DNA from: Cyanobacteria bacterium M_surface_7_m2_037
Lineage (GTDB): Bacteria; Cyanobacteriota; Cyanobacteriia; PCC-6307; Cyanobiaceae
Direction: 5' to 3'
Assembly (NCBI GenBank): GCA_016882585.1
Contig: VGPP01000081.1
Coordinates: 1-7,188, forward strand
DNA length: 7,188 nucleotides
Of this stretch, positions 6,105-7,188 are shown in pieces (within the stretch, counting starts at the first letter, position 1; each line of letters begins with the position of its first letter). The translations under genes were made by a program, and so were the position numbers. The notes under the pieces were generated by a model, which was given only the letters and a program-made list of their open reading frames with translations, had not been told where the DNA came from and made no database searches.

Positions 6105-6917
6105 GTGGCGGAAGCCGTTGATCCCCCGTTTGATCGCCCCGATTCCCGCTTCAACCTGCTGGAGGGGTGGACCTGGATCGGCTGCTACGGCGGCTATTAC
6201 CTCCAGGCCGATCTGCTGGCGGGTTTTGAGCACGGCTTCTTCACCCGCCAGTGGCAGGGCCGCGGGCCGGAGGTGCTGGCCGGGTACGTGAGCGCCGGCG
6301 TGAGCGTGCATCGCCCCAAGCAGGTGCACAGCGCCCTGGTGCTTCCGGCCAGCGTTGCTAGCGCTGAACCCTGGCCGGAAGCCGATGGGTTGGTGAGTGA
6401 TGCCGGCGGTCAGAGCCTCTGGGTGTGCGGTGCCGATTGCACGCCGGTGTTGCTCGCCGATCCCCTCAGCGGCCGTGTGGCGGCGTGCCATGCCGGCTGG
6501 CGCGGCGTTGCCGGCGGCATCCTGCTGGAGGCGATCGCGCAGTTGGAGGCAACGGGCTGCCGCCGCCAGGATCTGTTGGTTGCCCTCGGCCCTGCCGTGA
6601 GCGGCGCGCGCTACCAGGTGGAGCCCAGCGTGGCCCAGCAGGTGGCGAACGCGCTGCCGATCGCCGAAGCCGGCGAGGCGATGGCAGCGCTCGAGCGCTG
6701 CGGCGCGGTGCTGAGCGATCCCGAACCCGGCCGCTGCCGCCTCGACATCCGTGCCGCCACCCGCCGCCAGCTGGAATTGGCCGGGGTCCCTGCCGCACAG
6801 ATCAGCGTGTGCCCGCTGTGCACGGTGAGCGAGGAGCTGCTCTTCCACTCCTGGCGCCGCGACCAAGTGAAGGCCGTCCAATGGAGCGGCATCGTGTCGC
6901 AGCAATTGCCCGATTGA
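6105..6917 (+). CDS. pgeF: Peptidoglycan editing factor PgeF (YfiH, multicopper-oxidase-like laccase domain)
   Basis: A 270-residue member of the YfiH/DUF152 family. E. coli PgeF prevents L-Ser from replacing L-Ala in the peptidoglycan stem peptide. Related proteins (LACC1/FAMIN) act on purine nucleosides, and older annotations say polyphenol oxidase or laccase. The metal-site residues His75 (in KQVHS), Cys112 (GADCTPVLLAD) and His129 (ACHAGWRG) match His71, Cys107 and His124 of E. coli YfiH. GPAVSGARYQVE (162-173) and the C-terminal CPLCTVSEELLFHSWRRD (236-253) are also family features. Length is normal. The start is GTG with a good Shine-Dalgarno sequence. The frame is open far upstream, but there it is antiphase to the Tab2-like gene. 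It follows that gene by 11 bases and is probably last in the operon; no clear terminator hairpin with a T-run follows it. Confidence 0.95.
   Translation: MAEAVDPPFDRPDSRFNLLEGWTWIGCYGGYYLQADLLAGFEHGFFTRQWQGRGPEVLAGYVSAGVSVHRPKQVHSALVLPASVASAEPWPEADGLVSDAGGQSLWVCGADCTPVLLADPLSGRVAACHAGWRGVAGGILLEAIAQLEATGCRRQDLLVALGPAVSGARYQVEPSVAQQVANALPIAEAGEAMAALERCGAVLSDPEPGRCRLDIRAATRRQLELAGVPAAQISVCPLCTVSEELLFHSWRRDQVKAVQWSGIVSQQLPD
6531..6538. repeat. HIP1 octamer GCGATCGC
   Basis: Exact HIP1 copy inside pgeF. Three copies in 7.2 kb is more than chance would give at this base composition (roughly 0.3 expected by a simple estimate). Confidence 0.7.
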
Positions 6918-6943
6918 GGCGCGCGCCCGTTAGGGCTCAGCGG

Positions 6944-7030
6944 TTTCTGTGTGTTTCCAGCTCGGTCAATGTGGTTTTCAGCCCGAGATCAATGTGGTTT
7001 TCAGCGCGGGGTCAATGTGTACTCAGCGCG
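6944..7030. repeat. Array of about four 23-bp-period direct repeats
   Basis: The core TCAATGTGGTTTTCAGC occurs exactly twice, at 6966-6982 and 6989-7005. A third, diverged copy starts at 7012 (TCAATGTGTACTCAGCGCG) and a fainter one lies at about 6944-6961 (CTGTGTGTTTCCAGC). The starts at 6966, 6989 and 7012 are 23 bases apart, about two helical turns, so one protein could bind all copies on the same face. Read on the minus strand, the units resemble the repeated CTGAAAAnnnnCATTGACC-like sites seen near the ends of many IS21-family elements; that match is from memory and uncertain. Alternatives are iterated operator sites or iterons. The array ends exactly where the palindrome begins. Confidence 0.7.
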
Positions 7031-7070
7031 TGTCCAAAGACGGATATCCATGGATATCCGTCTTTGGACA
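7031..7070. repeat. Perfect 40-bp palindrome
   Basis: The left half TGTCCAAAGACGGATATCCA is followed at once by its exact reverse complement, with no spacer and no mismatch. As single strand it could fold into an 18-bp stem with a CATG loop. It starts with TG and ends with CA, as many insertion-sequence termini do, and it is much richer in A+T than its neighbourhood. It lies 113 bases after the pgeF stop and lacks a following T-run, so it is not an ordinary intrinsic terminator. A junction of two inverted terminal repeats, an operator, or a recombination product are all possible. Confidence 0.8.
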
Positions 7071-7107
7071 GTTCCTCGCGCACCTGCTCCGAGGGTTGCG
7101 CGGCTCA

Positions 7108-7188
7108 GTGGTGGCCAGACCCCGCAGCGATCCCGAGATCGCAATCAAGATCGAGGCTGAGCTGGCCTGGGCTCTCCTGGCCGCGGCG
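7108..7188 (+). CDS. Possible 5' end of an unrecognised gene running off the window
   Basis: A plus-strand frame with GTG codons at 7108 and 7111 stays open to the window edge. Its last codons use G or C in the third position as the window's real genes do, and read ARPRSDPEIAIKIEAELAW. GAGGG lies at 7091-7095, 12-15 bases before the GTGs, longer than ideal. The same frame is open back through the palindrome to an ATG at 7015, so the start is unclear. I do not recognise a family in 27 residues. A minus-strand frame is also open here (7187 to a stop at 7023), so this is weak. Confidence 0.25.
   Translation, partial: MVARPRSDPEIAIKIEAELAWALLAAA

Noticed and set aside
7031..7070. Palindrome as an intrinsic terminator for pgeF
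   Set aside because: The bases after it (GTTCCTCGCG) contain no T-run, and it lies more than 110 bases from the stop codon; it may still slow polymerase, but the classical signature is missing.
6951..7160. Plus-strand open frame of 69 codons across the repeat array
   Set aside because: Its N-terminal half is the translated direct repeats and its middle is the palindrome; no ribosome site or family resemblance.
1..7188. CRISPR arrays, tRNA or rRNA genes, toxin-antitoxin pairs, defence genes
   Set aside because: None seen: the only repeat array has 23-bp direct periodicity without spacers, and all sizeable frames are housekeeping or metabolic families or their shadows.

Overview
The window looks like chromosomal DNA of a GC-rich unicellular cyanobacterium of the Synechococcus/Cyanobium type. 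The reasons are the adjacent alkane genes ado and aar, found together only in cyanobacteria; a Tab2/Atab2-family protein typical of oxygenic phototrophs; a three-domain S1 protein of the cyanobacterial type; and three copies of the cyanobacterial HIP1 octamer GCGATCGC. This is inferred from protein content, not from a marker gene.

Left half (1-3715), all on the minus strand and read right to left: a creatininase-family amidohydrolase of unknown substrate (3715-2888), ado (2788-2075), aar (1995-928) and accA (871 to beyond base 1, lacking its C-terminus). AccA belongs to acetyl-CoA carboxylase, the entry to fatty acid synthesis. Aar reduces acyl-ACP to fatty aldehyde, and Ado converts the aldehyde to an alkane one carbon shorter. 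The run therefore joins supply and use of acyl chains. Gaps of 99, 79 and 56 bases separate the genes, so internal promoters are possible, and weak -10-like hexamers lie before ado and aar.

Right half (3788-6917), on the plus strand: an S1-domain RNA-binding protein with a long disordered N-terminus, a Tab2-like protein overlapping it by 4 bases (ATGA), and pgeF, whose Shine-Dalgarno sequence overlaps the tab2-like stop codon. This looks like one tightly packed operon with two RNA or translation proteins and one cell-wall quality-control enzyme. It diverges from the creatininase gene across a 72-base spacer.

The last 271 bases (6918-7188) contain no recognised gene but do contain the most unusual structure: about four copies of a 23-bp-period direct repeat (core TCAATGTGGTTTTCAGC), ending directly against a perfect 40-bp palindrome with TG...CA ends. 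This may be the remnant of a mobile-element end (an IS21-like array of transposase sites is one candidate) or a repeated operator in front of a gene starting near the window edge. The coding genes are well-known families. No convincing new multi-gene system was seen; the 6944-7070 structure is the best candidate for something undescribed.
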